Of a stretch of DNA of 64,000 nt, positions 18,143 through 26,405 are shown one piece after another (positions within the stretch are counted from its first letter, which is position 1; each line of letters begins with the position of its first letter). The position numbers were made by a program, and so were the translations under genes. The notes beneath the pieces are model-generated. The model made no database searches and was not told the origin of the DNA. It saw nothing but the letters and a program-made list of their open reading frames with translations. The DNA is from a bacterium (GTDB lineage Bacteria; Bacillota; Bacilli; Lactobacillales; Streptococcaceae). The stretch covers positions 124,001 through 188,000 of the forward strand of contig CAJNCW010000002.1 in NCBI GenBank assembly GCA_905221345.1, read 5' to 3'.

Positions 18143-18577
18143 CTTTGTCATTTTATCCTGAGCATCTGCCACAACCTGAGCCAGACTCGTCTGACGAAGC
18201 TGGTTTTCCATCGCTTCTTGGATATCTAGTAGTTTTTGATCTAAGACCGCATGGATATTCGATCCAATTGGACAACTTGAGTTCGGATTTTCATGGAAAC
18301 TAAAGAGTTTACCAGTTTTTCCTAAACATTCGACTGCCTGATAAACATCAAAAAGGCTAATATCTTGGAGGTCTTTGATAATCTCGGTGCCACCTGTTCC
18401 ACGCGCAACCGATATCAGCTCTGCATTTTTGAGTTGGGACAAGGTTTTGCGAATAATGACCGGATTGACCCCAACACTAGCAGCCAGAAAATCACTGGTA
18501 ACTTTTGTTTTCTTCCCTTCTAGAGCGATGATAATCAACATATGCGTCGCAATGGTAAATCGACTTGAAATTTGCAT
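18140..18577 (-). CDS. Rrf2-family transcriptional regulator (YwnA-like)
   Basis: 145-residue winged-helix regulator. MQISSRFTIATHMLIIIAL and TSDFLAASVGVNPVIIRKTLSQLKNAELISVARGTGGTEI form the Rrf2 DNA-binding domain with its typical G-x-G-G wing. Only isolated cysteines occur (VECLGK, NSSCPIG), not the three-Cys Fe-S cluster of IscR/NsrR. This places it in the YwnA-like branch that may sense redox or thiol state. It has a consensus-like promoter and reads toward the YdcF-type gene, with a terminator between them. Confidence 0.85.
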   Translation of the reverse strand: MQISSRFTIATHMLIIIALEGKKTKVTSDFLAASVGVNPVIIRKTLSQLKNAELISVARGTGGTEIIKDLQDISLFDVYQAVECLGKTGKLFSFHENPNSSCPIGSNIHAVLDQKLLDIQEAMENQLRQTSLAQVVADAQDKMTK

Positions 18578-18609
18578 CTTCTTCTCCTTTCACATCCTAT
18601 CTGATACTC

Positions 18610-18637
18610 ATTATACCCTTTTACGTTGTAATGTCAA
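18610..18637 (-). promoter_or_regulatory. Promoter of the Rrf2-family gene
   Basis: On the minus strand: TTGACA (complement of 18632-18637), 16-base spacer, TATAAT (complement of 18610-18615). The spacer holds a small dyad TTAC-N3-GTAA that may be an autoregulatory site. It overlaps the last codons of the phosphoesterase gene. Confidence 0.7.
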
Positions 18638-19476
18638 TTATTACCACTATCCAGCCATGCATCCAACTCGGCATCATGCCCTTGTTCTTGGGCAATTTCA
18701 TACAGAAGTTCCTGGTTATGAGTGTGGTGAATTCCATTTACCAAACTTTCATAATAGACTTGAAAATAAGGAAGCTTTAAATCCTTAGCCAGCTGCAACT
18801 CAGCCTCTACATCATAATCCACTCGACGAAAATCAACATCAGCCAAACCTGTCTCATCAAACTCTAAGATCATATACTGGGCACGCAGGTCCTTACGCAA
18901 CTGCGCATCTAAAAAGAAGGGTTGCCCAATCGAACCTGGATTGAGAATCAACTGTCCATCACTTCCATAGCGAAGCAACTGTTGGTGGATATGCCCATAT
19001 ACCGCGATAGAGGCATGTGGATCCGTCACCAATCTATCAAAATCTTCTTGTTTTCCCGTATGAATCAACTCCCTACCCCAGTTTTTATCAGGGAGATGGT
19101 GAGTGATTCCCACCATCAAATTACCGAACCGACGGTGAATTTGCATAGGTTGATTGTGGAGATCTTCGATTTCTTCAGGGCTAATCTCTTCTAAGATATA
19201 CTGGCATTGGCGCAGGAGATAACGATGACTAGCTTTTGTTAGATCTAGCTTGCGATGCAAACAACGCCAGAGACTATCCTCCCAATTACCCAGAACTCTT
19301 ACTGTGATGGGCAAGCTAGCTAATAGGTCCAATATCCTTCTACGTCCTGTTCCAGGCATAAGAATATCCCCCAAAAGCCAGTACTCATCTACCGTTTCCG
19401 CTTTTGCATCAGCCAGTACAGCTTCCAAGGCGCTTGTATTCCCATGTATGTCTGAAAGAACTGCTATTTTCGTCAT
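18634..19476 (-). CDS. Calcineurin-like metallophosphoesterase, copy 2
   Basis: 280 residues with AVLSDIHGNTSALEAVL, WLLGDILMPGTGRR, VLGNWEDSLWR, GITHHLPDKNWG, YGHIHQQLLRYGSDGQLILNPGSIGQPF: the full set of dinuclear-metal ligands. It is clearly paralogous to the gene at 1873-2727, with the same motifs, the same spacing and the same ending style (VDYDVEAELQLAKDLKLPYFQVYYESL). Function is unknown; nucleotide or small-molecule phosphodiester cleavage is the family default. It is transcribed alone ahead of the Rrf2 gene. Confidence 0.85.
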   Translation of the reverse strand: MTKIAVLSDIHGNTSALEAVLADAKAETVDEYWLLGDILMPGTGRRRILDLLASLPITVRVLGNWEDSLWRCLHRKLDLTKASHRYLLRQCQYILEEISPEEIEDLHNQPMQIHRRFGNLMVGITHHLPDKNWGRELIHTGKQEDFDRLVTDPHASIAVYGHIHQQLLRYGSDGQLILNPGSIGQPFFLDAQLRKDLRAQYMILEFDETGLADVDFRRVDYDVEAELQLAKDLKLPYFQVYYESLVNGIHHTHNQELLYEIAQEQGHDAELDAWLDSGNN

Positions 19477-19564
19477 TCTTTCTCCTCATTTCCTCTTACT
19501 TCTTTTGTTAGTATTATAGCAGAAAACACTCCAAAAAATCACTATCACTACTTACCTGATTAAT

Positions 19565-19593
19565 TTGTAAGGGCTTCCGAATCGTGCTATAAT
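19565..19593 (+). promoter_or_regulatory. Promoter of the 124-residue membrane protein gene
   Basis: TTGTAA, 17-base spacer ending TGC, TATAAT (19588-19593). It is an extended -10 with an acceptable -35, giving a transcript start near 19600. Confidence 0.75.
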
Positions 19594-19598
19594 ATAGG

Positions 19599-19652
19599 TA
19601 GAGAGCTCCCCTTCATTTAGGATCATGTGATCTTCAACATCTCTCTATTTTT
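19599..19652 (+). promoter_or_regulatory. Leader stem-loop with T-tract before the membrane protein gene
   Basis: TAGAGAG (19599-19605) pairs with CTCTCTA (19641-19647), followed at once by TTTTT. The loop contains a second dyad, GATCA-TG-TGATC (19621-19632). The stem begins at the predicted +1, so it would form in the 5' leader and may act as an attenuator or transcript-stabilising structure. Confidence 0.4.
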
Positions 19653-19673
19653 GCAGATTGGAGGACTATTGCC

Positions 19674-20048
19674 ATGCGGAAATATCTTAAGTATATTCCA
19701 TACTGCCTTGTCATTTTCTTCTTTTACTGGCCCCTCTATGAGTTGCTTTTGCTGCTGATATCTGATCCTTATACGCTGAAAGGGCTTTACATTTATAACA
19801 TCATCCTCTTTTCACCCTTGGCAACCTTCATCGTGTCCCTTCTTTATAGCTACCGTTTCCAATTCTCACTGTGGTGGTTGCTCGGTATTGCTCTTCTCTA
19901 TTGCTTTACCATCATCACTTTCAATGAATTCATTCTCGTTTATTTCCTAGCTTATGAACTCTTTGCCCTACTTGGTATGGCTTCAGGTTCAGGTATTAAA
20001 TATATGCTCCAGCACGGAAAAAATAAAAAACTTTCACAAAATCCTTGA
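19674..20048 (+). CDS. Small integral membrane protein, function unknown
   Basis: 124 residues with about four hydrophobic segments: YIPYCLVIFFFYWPLYELLLLLI, YIYNIILFSPLATFIVSLLY, LWWLLGIALLYCFTIITF and EFILVYFLAYELFALLGMASG. It ends with a short basic tail (QHGKNKKLSQNP). I do not recognise a family. It has its own promoter and a structured leader, and GGAGG lies 11 bases before the ATG. Its stop codon overlaps the -35 of the threonine T-box promoter. Confidence 0.7.
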   Translation: MRKYLKYIPYCLVIFFFYWPLYELLLLLISDPYTLKGLYIYNIILFSPLATFIVSLLYSYRFQFSLWWLLGIALLYCFTIITFNEFILVYFLAYELFALLGMASGSGIKYMLQHGKNKKLSQNP

Positions 20049-20072
20049 AAAATCTCGCAATCATGCTATAAT
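20045..20072 (+). promoter_or_regulatory. Promoter of the threonine T-box transcript
   Basis: TTGAAA (20045-20050), 16-base spacer ending TGC, TATAAT (20067-20072): an extended -10 promoter immediately ahead of the T-box leader. Confidence 0.8.
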
Positions 20073-20077
20073 AATGC

Positions 20078-20290
20078 ATAGAGACAAGTCACTTAGTCCC
20101 TTTCTACTAGAGAGTGCGTGGTTGCTGGAAACGCATAGAGAGCCTAAACTGATACTACTCAACTGACTTTTATGAAAACATAAAACGGTGGCCACGTTAG
20201 AGCCAATCAGAGGTGTAGGTCTTTTTGACTTGCATAAATGAAGGTGGAACCACGTTACGACGTCCTTTCGAGGATGTCGTTTTTATTTTG
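20078..20290 (+). promoter_or_regulatory. T-box riboswitch leader, threonine type
   Basis: The leader has the classical order: a long stem I, a specifier region GATACTACTC (20151-20160, two overlapping candidate ACT threonine codons), the T-box core AAGGTGGAACCACG (20241-20254), and a terminator ACGACGTCC-TTTCGA-GGATGTCGT followed by TTTTT (20257-20285). Uncharged tRNA-Thr should stabilise the antiterminator. thrS downstream agrees with the codon. A P-loop gene lies between leader and thrS and should be under the same control. Confidence 0.93.
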
Positions 20291-20305
20291 TCAGAAGGAG
20301 GAAGA

Positions 20306-20920
20306 ATGATGCTTTATATGATTGGCGGATCGCCTTGTAGTGGAAAATCAACAATTGCCTCACTTCTTGCTAGACAGTATCAACTACTTCATATCAAACT
20401 GGATGATTTGGTAGAAGAGATGATGAGTCAAGCAAGCGCAGACTCACAGCCAATTTGCCTTCTTAGGCAGGATAGAAATCCAGAACAAATCTGGATGAGA
20501 AGTCCAGAAGAGATGGCAGATGAAGAATGGCGCTTTTATGAAGAGATTTTTCCTTATGTGAAATCTTACTTGATAAAAAATCAAGATAGACCGCTCTTGG
20601 TGGAGGGAGCAGGACTTTTGCCTCACTTGGTAAAGGAGCTTGAATGTCCAGCGTCTTCCTATCTATGCTTGACTCCAACAGCCGATTTTCAAAAAAAGCA
20701 TTATATACAGAGAGAATGGGTTCCTTATGTTTTAGAAGGAACAACTAATCCTGAGAAAGCTTTTGAAAACTGGATGCAACGAGACATTCTTTTTGCCCAA
20801 ATGGTTCGGCAGGAAGCGATGAAATTAGGCTATCCTAGCCTCATAACAGATGGTAGTCAATCAGAAAATCAGGCTGTGGAAGAAGTTGCTAGGCTCTTAA
20901 AATTGTCCAATATAGAATAA
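20306..20920 (+). CDS. P-loop kinase-like protein between T-box and thrS
   Basis: 204 residues from the ATG at 20306, which has AAGGAGG nine bases upstream; the frame is open further upstream but lies in the riboswitch. The N-terminus MLYMIGGSPCSGKSTIASLLARQY is a Walker A of the small-molecule/nucleotide kinase type. HIKLDDLVEEMM resembles a substrate Asp site, LLVEGAGLLPHLV a Walker B-like strand, and a lid with Arg follows (FQKKHYIQREWVP). The substrate is unknown. Only 18 bases separate it from thrS, with no terminator, so both are read from the T-box transcript. Confidence 0.8.
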   Translation: MMLYMIGGSPCSGKSTIASLLARQYQLLHIKLDDLVEEMMSQASADSQPICLLRQDRNPEQIWMRSPEEMADEEWRFYEEIFPYVKSYLIKNQDRPLLVEGAGLLPHLVKELECPASSYLCLTPTADFQKKHYIQREWVPYVLEGTTNPEKAFENWMQRDILFAQMVRQEAMKLGYPSLITDGSQSENQAVEEVARLLKLSNIE

Positions 20921-20938
20921 ATATTTAAGGAGAAAACC

Positions 20939-22882
20939 ATGATTAAGATTACTTTCCCAGATGGCGCTGTTCGTGAATTCGAATCTGGCGTTACAACTTT
21001 TGAAATTGCTCAATCTATCAGCAATTCCCTCGCTAAAAAAGCCTTGGCTGGTAAATTCAACGGCAAACTCATCGACACGACTCGTGCTATCACTGAAGAT
21101 GGAAGCATCGAAATCGTGACACCTGATCACGAAGATGCCCTTCCGATTTTGCGCCACTCAGCTGCTCACTTGTTTGCCCAAGCAGCTCGTCGCCTCTTCC
21201 CAGATATTCACTTGGGTGTCGGTCCAGCTATCGAAGATGGCTTCTACTACGATACTGACAATACTGCTGGTCAAATCTCTAACGAAGACCTTCCTCGTAT
21301 CGAAGAAGAAATGAAGAAGATCGTCAAGGAAAACTTCCCATCAATCCGCGAAGAAGTTACCAAAGACGAGGCGCGTGAAATATTTAAAAACGATCCTTAC
21401 AAGTTGGAATTGATCGAAGAACACTCTGAAGATGAAGGTGGTTTGACTATCTACCGTCAGGGTGAATACGTGGACCTTTGCCGTGGCCCACACGTTCCGT
21501 CAACAGGTCGTATCCAAATCTTCCACCTTCTCCATGTAGCTGGTGCTTACTGGCGTGGAAATAGCGACAATGCTATGATGCAACGGATCTACGGTACAGC
21601 TTGGTTTGACAAGAAAGACTTGAAGAACTACCTTCAAATGCGCGAAGAAGCCAAAGAACGTGACCACCGCAAACTTGGTAAAGAGCTTGACCTCTTTATG
21701 ATTTCTCAAGAGGTTGGTCAAGGTTTGCCATTCTGGTTGCCAAATGGTGCGACTATCCGTCGTGAATTGGAACGCTATATCGTGGATAAGGAGTTGGCTT
21801 CTGGCTACCAACACGTCTACACTCCACCACTTGCTTCTGTAGAGCTTTACAAGACTTCTGGTCACTGGGATCATTACCAAGAAGACATGTTCCCAACCAT
21901 GGACATGGGTGACGGGGAAGAATTTGTCCTTCGTCCAATGAACTGCCCACACCACATCCAGGTCTTTAAACACCATGTTCACTCCTACCGTGAGTTGCCA
22001 ATCCGTATCGCTGAAATCGGTATGATGCACCGCTACGAGAAATCTGGTGCCCTCACAGGTCTTCAACGCGTGCGTGAGATGTCTCTCAACGATGGTCACC
22101 TCTTTGTTACTCCTGAACAAATCCAAGAAGAATTCCAACGTGCCCTTCAGTTGATTATCGATGTTTATGAAGACTTCAACTTGACTGAATACCGCTTCCG
22201 TCTCTCTCTTCGTGACCCTCAAGATACTCACAAGTACTTTGATAACGATGAGATGTGGGAAAATGCCCAAACCATGCTTCGTGCGGCCCTTGATGAAATG
22301 GGCGTGGACTACTTTGAAGCTGAAGGAGAAGCTGCCTTCTACGGACCAAAATTGGATATCCAGGTTAAGACTGCCCTAGGAAAAGAAGAAACACTTTCTA
22401 CTATCCAGCTTGACTTCTTGCTTCCAGAACGTTTTGACCTCAAATACATCGGAGCTGATGGTGAAGAGCACCGTCCAGTTATGATCCACCGAGGGGTTAT
22501 CTCAACCATGGAACGCTTTACAGCTATCTTGATTGAGAACTACAAGGGTGCCTTCCCAACATGGCTTGCACCACACCAAGTAACCCTCATCCCAGTGTCT
22601 AACGAAAAACACGTGGACTATGCTTGGGAAGTAGCGAAGAAACTCCGTGACCGTGGTGTCCGTGCAGACGTAGATGAGCGCAATGAAAAAATGCAATTCA
22701 AGATTCGTGCTTCACAAACCAGCAAGATTCCTTACCAATTGATCGTTGGGGACAAGGAAATGGAAGACGGAACGGTCAACGTTCGTCGCTACGGTCAAAA
22801 AGAAACACAAACTGTCTCAGTTGATGAATTTGTAGAATCTATCCTAGCTGATATCGCCAACAAATCACGCGTTGAGAAATAA
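20939..22882 (+). CDS. thrS: Threonyl-tRNA synthetase
   Basis: Charges tRNA-Thr. 647 residues in the usual order: TGS domain ([17 protein letters not shown]), the editing/second additional domain with [16 protein letters not shown] (HxxxH) and [14 protein letters not shown] (the Cys/His pair), the class II catalytic core with [10 protein letters not shown] (zinc Cys) and [13 protein letters not shown], motif 3 [13 protein letters not shown], and the anticodon-binding domain [25 protein letters not shown] precedes the ATG. Expression should follow threonine-tRNA charging through the leader at 20078-20290. Confidence 0.97.
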   Translation: MIKITFPDGAVREFESGVTTFEIAQSISNSLAKKALAGKFNGKLIDTTRAITEDGSIEIVTPDHEDALPILRHSAAHLFAQAARRLFPDIHLGVGPAIEDGFYYDTDNTAGQISNEDLPRIEEEMKKIVKENFPSIREEVTKDEAREIFKNDPYKLELIEEHSEDEGGLTIYRQGEYVDLCRGPHVPSTGRIQIFHLLHVAGAYWRGNSDNAMMQRIYGTAWFDKKDLKNYLQMREEAKERDHRKLGKELDLFMISQEVGQGLPFWLPNGATIRRELERYIVDKELASGYQHVYTPPLASVELYKTSGHWDHYQEDMFPTMDMGDGEEFVLRPMNCPHHIQVFKHHVHSYRELPIRIAEIGMMHRYEKSGALTGLQRVREMSLNDGHLFVTPEQIQEEFQRALQLIIDVYEDFNLTEYRFRLSLRDPQDTHKYFDNDEMWENAQTMLRAALDEMGVDYFEAEGEAAFYGPKLDIQVKTALGKEETLSTIQLDFLLPERFDLKYIGADGEEHRPVMIHRGVISTMERFTAILIENYKGAFPTWLAPHQVTLIPVSNEKHVDYAWEVAKKLRDRGVRADVDERNEKMQFKIRASQTSKIPYQLIVGDKEMEDGTVNVRRYGQKETQTVSVDEFVESILADIANKSRVEK

Positions 22883-22893
22883 GAAACTAGCAC

Positions 22894-22920
22894 AAAAGCC
22901 TCCATTCGGAGGCTTTTTCT
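22894..22920. terminator. Terminator between thrS and the convergent histidine kinase gene
   Basis: AAAAGCCTCC, loop ATTC, GGAGGCTTTTT, just after the thrS stop. It can serve both strands. Confidence 0.92.
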
Positions 22921-22929
22921 CATCTATGT

Positions 22930-23904
22930 TTACTCAATAACGAGCTTCACTTCAGCGAATTTGATCCGTACTGTTGTTCCTGCCCCGACCTCAGACTCGA
23001 TACGAATCTGGTGGCCCAGTTCTTCAGAAATTTTCTTGGATAGATAGAGGCCAAGTCCAGATGATTGTTGGGTCAAACGCCCATTGTAGCCTGAAAATCC
23101 ACGTTCAAAAACTCGGAGCACATCACTGTTTTTAATCCCAATTCCCGTATCCTTGATACAGAGCTCCTGGCCTTCCATATAAATCTCTAGTCCACCTTCC
23201 TTGGTGTATTTGAGGCTGTTTGAAAGGATTTGTTCAATGACGACCAACAGCCACTTCTTATCGGTCACGATGATTTTGTCAAGGTCATGGAGATTGAGCG
23301 CCAGTCCTTTTTGGATAAAGAAAAGAGCATACTTACGAACCACTTCCTTCACCAGATCCTCCACTTGAACCTTTTCAAATACCAAGTCATCGTGGAAGCT
23401 TTCCAAACGAAGATACTGCAACACCAGATTGGTATAGGAGTCAATCTTAAAGATTTCCTGTTCCAGTTGCTGCTTGACCTCTCGATCAGAAACTTCTGCT
23501 ACCAAGAGACGACTCGCTGCAATGGGGGTCTTGATCTGGTGAACCCACAAGGTGTAGTAGTCAAGTAAATCCGTCAGCTTACTTTGGGCTTCAGACTTCT
23601 TTTGATACAATTCAGACTCACGCTCTTCGAGTTTTTCCGCTAGCGCACATTCCAGAGGAGACTTGGGGTCTCTCTCAGCATAGAGCACTTCCTGCCGGTA
23701 AACCTGAGCTTCTGCAAAAATATCCCAAGCCAAAAATAAGAAGGTCAAAAAACTACTGAGCAGAAAGAAATAAAGAAAATAAGTTCCTAGACTAGCAAAT
23801 AAAAACTGAAAGAGAAGGACGAGAAAGCCTAATGAAAAAATATAGACAAAGATGCGACTGCGAGAACGCAGATAGGCTAGAAAAAATGATTTCCAATCAA
23901 GCAT
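22930..23904 (-). CDS. Sensor histidine kinase (HK01-like, intramembrane-sensing type)
   Basis: 324 residues. Two close transmembrane helices at the N-terminus (about 18-36 and 39-60) leave almost no outer loop, as in BceS-type intramembrane sensors. The phosphoacceptor box is LLDYYTLWVHQIKTPIAASRLL. ATP-binding boxes follow: EQILSNSLKYTKEGG (N), IKDTGIGIKNSDVLRVFERGF (G1/F) and SSGLGLYLSKKI (G2). It overlaps the response regulator gene by 8 bases. Location beside thrS and protein sizes match pneumococcal TCS01, from memory. The signal is unknown, and no ABC transporter lies next to it. Confidence 0.88.
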   Translation of the reverse strand: MLDWKSFFLAYLRSRSRIFVYIFSLGFLVLLFQFLFASLGTYFLYFFLLSSFLTFLFLAWDIFAEAQVYRQEVLYAERDPKSPLECALAEKLEERESELYQKKSEAQSKLTDLLDYYTLWVHQIKTPIAASRLLVAEVSDREVKQQLEQEIFKIDSYTNLVLQYLRLESFHDDLVFEKVQVEDLVKEVVRKYALFFIQKGLALNLHDLDKIIVTDKKWLLVVIEQILSNSLKYTKEGGLEIYMEGQELCIKDTGIGIKNSDVLRVFERGFSGYNGRLTQQSSGLGLYLSKKISEELGHQIRIESEVGAGTTVRIKFAEVKLVIE

Positions 23905-24574
23905 GTTTCAGTCCGTATCCTATTCCCTTCTTGGTTTCGATAAAGCCTGCCAAGCCTTGTTCCTCCAGCTTTTTGCGCAGGCGAGCAACATTGACAGACA
24001 AGGTATTGTCATCGATGAAAAAGTCACTGTTCCAGAGTTCCCGCATCAGGTCATCACGCGCCACGATATTGCCAGCATGTTCAAACAAGACCCGCAAAAT
24101 TTGAAATTCATTCTTGGTCAAACTCAGAACTTCCCCCTGATAATGCAGGTCCATAGATTTGGTATTGAGGATCACACCCGCATACTCTAGCAAACTTTCA
24201 TCCCGCCCAAACTCATAGGAACGGCGCAATAAACCTTGAACCTTGGCAAGGAGTACCTGCTGGTCAAAAGGCTTAGTTACAAAGTCATCCGCTCCCATAT
24301 TGATTGCCATGACGATATCCATCGCCTGGTCTCTCGACGACAGAAACATGATGGGTACCTTGGAAATCTTGCGAATCTTCTGGCACCAGTGGTAACCATT
24401 AAAAAGAGGCAGACCAATATCCATGAGGACCAAATGAGGTTCTGACTGAACAAAAAGGCTCAATACTTCCATAAAATCCTCTACCAAAACGACCTCAAAT
24501 CCCCACTCAGAGAGCAGTTTCCCAACTTGTTGTCGAATAACTTGGTCATCTTCTACTAGTAAAATCTTGTGCAT
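23897..24574 (-). CDS. OmpR-family response regulator (RR01-like)
   Basis: 225 residues. The receiver domain has the acidic pair LLVEDDQVI, the phosphoacceptor in HLVLMDIGLPLFNG (Asp near 52), and MFLSSRD and ADDFVTKPFDQQ (Lys). The C-terminal winged helix reads LTKNEFQILRVLFEHAGNIVARDDLMRELWNSDFFIDDNTLSVNVARLRKKLEE. It is the first gene of the two-component operon, with GGAGG 6-7 bases before the ATG. Targets are not visible here. Confidence 0.92.
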   Translation of the reverse strand: MHKILLVEDDQVIRQQVGKLLSEWGFEVVLVEDFMEVLSLFVQSEPHLVLMDIGLPLFNGYHWCQKIRKISKVPIMFLSSRDQAMDIVMAINMGADDFVTKPFDQQVLLAKVQGLLRRSYEFGRDESLLEYAGVILNTKSMDLHYQGEVLSLTKNEFQILRVLFEHAGNIVARDDLMRELWNSDFFIDDNTLSVNVARLRKKLEEQGLAGFIETKKGIGYGLKHA

Positions 24575-24808
24575 GCGCTCCTCCTTTGTTATTTCTCAAA
24601 ATATCAAAATCCTTAATAGCAAATCTACGGATTCGTATCTCTTACCTATTTTTCAAATTCAGATTAGTAAACGGACGCTAAATAGAGAATCATCCCATTG
24701 ATATCATACCTTATTTTTAGGTATAGTTCCAGCCTTATCCTACATTTTCCTTTTTGTGTTCATTTAGTTAGCGCTTCTTTCACTTATTTAATAGATCTGG
24801 CCTTCTTA
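24575..24808. other. Intergenic stretch between the response regulator and tetR
   Basis: This AT-rich divergent region of about 230 bases must hold the promoter of the two-component operon. I see no convincing hexamer pair, repeat or RNA structure in it. The tetR promoter begins at 24809. Confidence 0.5.
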
Positions 24809-24837
24809 TTGACAAGCTAGCCATGATTTGTTAGAAT
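24809..24837 (+). promoter_or_regulatory. Consensus promoter of the TetR-family gene
   Basis: TTGACA (24809-24814), 17-base spacer, TAGAAT (24832-24837). An operator-like inverted repeat abuts the -10, which fits autorepression. Confidence 0.85.
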
Positions 24838-24867
24838 ATGAATGAACAAATCAATTTATTCATTCAT
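24838..24867. promoter_or_regulatory. Candidate TetR operator 1
   Basis: Perfect 9-bp arms ATGAATGAA (24838-24846) and TTCATTCAT (24859-24867) with a 12-base spacer, covering the tetR transcript start. The same arms recur upstream of the next gene. Confidence 0.75.
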
Positions 24868-24890
24868 TAAATAAAGGAGGTTAAATCATA

Positions 24891-25454
24891 TTGGACAAAA
24901 AACAAGCTTTAAAGACAGCGGCCTATGAAGTTTTTTCGAAAAAAGGTTACAAGGCGACAGGAATTTCAGAAATTGCTAGGCAAGCTGGTGTGGCAGTCGG
25001 CTCTTTTTATAACTATTACGAGAGTAAAGAAGCTATTTTTCTAGACATCTATATAGATGAAAACAACCGTGCACGCCAAGCTATGATCGAAGAACTGGAT
25101 TGGGAAATTGACATGATCGACCTCATTGCTCAACTCTTTGCTCAGTCCAGAACTCTCGTTTCTTCCAATAAAATCCTTGCAGAATGGTACAATCCTGCCA
25201 TAGCAGATGAGTTGCACAGCTACTATTCCTCGGAAGAAGGCAAAGTCGCAAATCCATTTCATCAGTTTCTAGTTAAAACTTTTACAAATCGTATGCAGGC
25301 TGAAGGGTACTCGCCAGAAAAGATTCAAGATATTTTACAGGTTTATAATCTGTTTTACTATATGGATATGCATATCACAGAAAAAGATTTTCCAGATATT
25401 GGCAAAACTGTTGAAATACTTGCAACCAACTTCATTAAAGGAGTTCTAAAATAA
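24891..25454 (+). CDS. TetR/AcrR-family transcriptional regulator, TTG start
   Basis: 187 residues. The N-terminal helix-turn-helix is typical: ALKTAAYEVFSKKGYKATGISEIARQAGVAVGSFYNYYESKEAIFLDIY. The C-terminal helical ligand domain is unassigned. No upstream ATG exists in frame; the TTG at 24891 has AAAGGAGG ten bases before it. It probably represses itself and the following gene, because the same inverted repeat (ATGAATGAA / TTCATTCAT) lies in front of both. The inducer is unknown. Confidence 0.9.
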   Translation: MDKKQALKTAAYEVFSKKGYKATGISEIARQAGVAVGSFYNYYESKEAIFLDIYIDENNRARQAMIEELDWEIDMIDLIAQLFAQSRTLVSSNKILAEWYNPAIADELHSYYSSEEGKVANPFHQFLVKTFTNRMQAEGYSPEKIQDILQVYNLFYYMDMHITEKDFPDIGKTVEILATNFIKGVLK

Positions 25455-25484
25455 AGAATGGATTTCTTTATTTTTTAAAAAGAT

Positions 25485-25513
25485 ATGAATGAATTATTTT
25501 ATAGTTCATTCAT
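25485..25513. promoter_or_regulatory. Candidate TetR operator 2
   Basis: Same 9-bp arms as operator 1 (25485-25493 and 25505-25513) with an 11-base spacer, 26 bases upstream of the next start codon. Confidence 0.72.
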
Positions 25514-25539
25514 AAAATTGAGAACAGGAGTCATAAAAA

Positions 25540-26316
25540 ATGAAAAGAGGTAAAAAAATGTTTATTATCATTCTATCAACACTTGGAGCGCTATGTATTA
25601 TAACTTGGGGTGCCATCGCTTATCTTGGACGAAGCCAGACATTATCGATAAAATCCATCGAAAACCCCAGCGGAGATCTATATTTAATTCATATCACAAA
25701 ACCGAGTCATCAAATCTGGAAAGCTGGGGCTTATGCTAAGTTTACACTCCCTGATACCTCGTCTACTGCTAGTAAATATGAACCTAACGGAGAGCAAACC
25801 AGTCGATGGCTAACCATTGCCTCCACACCTGATGAAGATGAAATCCTCATTTTAACCCATAATAGTGGTAGCCTCTTTAAGGAAACCTTGACACATTTAC
25901 CGGCTGGCAGTGAGATTGAGATGAGTTGGCTGGATTCCTCTTTGACCGTTAAAGATATGAATCAGCCACTAGTTTGCTTTGCATCTGATGTCGGCATTTC
26001 TGCTCTACGCCCTCTTGTTAAAGAGTGGGCTGGTAAATGCCCGATTGTACTCAATCATCTTGACAAAGGAGTAACTATTTTTGATAAAGAGATGAAAGAA
26101 CTGGCTCAGAAAACATCTAATTTTACTTATAGAACTAGCGATGAACTTTCTCAAAGTCAAGAATTTTTAAAACGTGCTATTGATGAATACGGCAATCAAG
26201 CCAGCTATCTCATCACAGGTCAGCCTGATGATGTAAATGAGATGAAGAATTTTTTAAAGGAAAATGGAGTCGATAGCAAAAACATTCAAGCAAGCTCGTT
26301 TAGAGGTTTGAAATAG
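25540..26316 (+). CDS. Membrane-anchored ferredoxin-NADP reductase-like domain protein
   Basis: 258 residues. A positive N-terminus (MKRGKK) precedes one helix (FIIILSTLGALCIITWGAIAYL), which by the positive-inside rule places the rest outside the cell. The remainder follows the FNR fold: a flavin-like RWLTIASTP, LPAGSEIEMSWLDSS, then ASDVGISALRPLVKEW where GGIGITP is usual, and YLITGQPDDVNEMKNFLKENGV where CGP is usual. Nucleotide-binding glycines are thus altered and catalysis is doubtful. It lies behind a TetR operator and 1.3 kb ahead of an NADPH oxidase homologue, which suggests a redox role (inference). Confidence 0.7.
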   Translation: MKRGKKMFIIILSTLGALCIITWGAIAYLGRSQTLSIKSIENPSGDLYLIHITKPSHQIWKAGAYAKFTLPDTSSTASKYEPNGEQTSRWLTIASTPDEDEILILTHNSGSLFKETLTHLPAGSEIEMSWLDSSLTVKDMNQPLVCFASDVGISALRPLVKEWAGKCPIVLNHLDKGVTIFDKEMKELAQKTSNFTYRTSDELSQSQEFLKRAIDEYGNQASYLITGQPDDVNEMKNFLKENGVDSKNIQASSFRGLK

Positions 26317-26405
26317 GAGCAATCTATCTTCTATGTATTTCAATCAAACCCTACTAGCTAATTCTATGTAAATGTGATAGGATAAACATAGAGAAAGGAG
26401 CTTTT

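Noticed and set aside
21500..22270. 256-codon open frame antisense to thrS
   Set aside because: It lies fully within thrS on the other strand, and the codon pattern is explained by the synthetase.
22930..24574. Bacitracin-type resistance module (BceRS-BceAB)
   Set aside because: The kinase has the short-loop architecture, but no BceAB-type ABC transporter lies in the neighbourhood.
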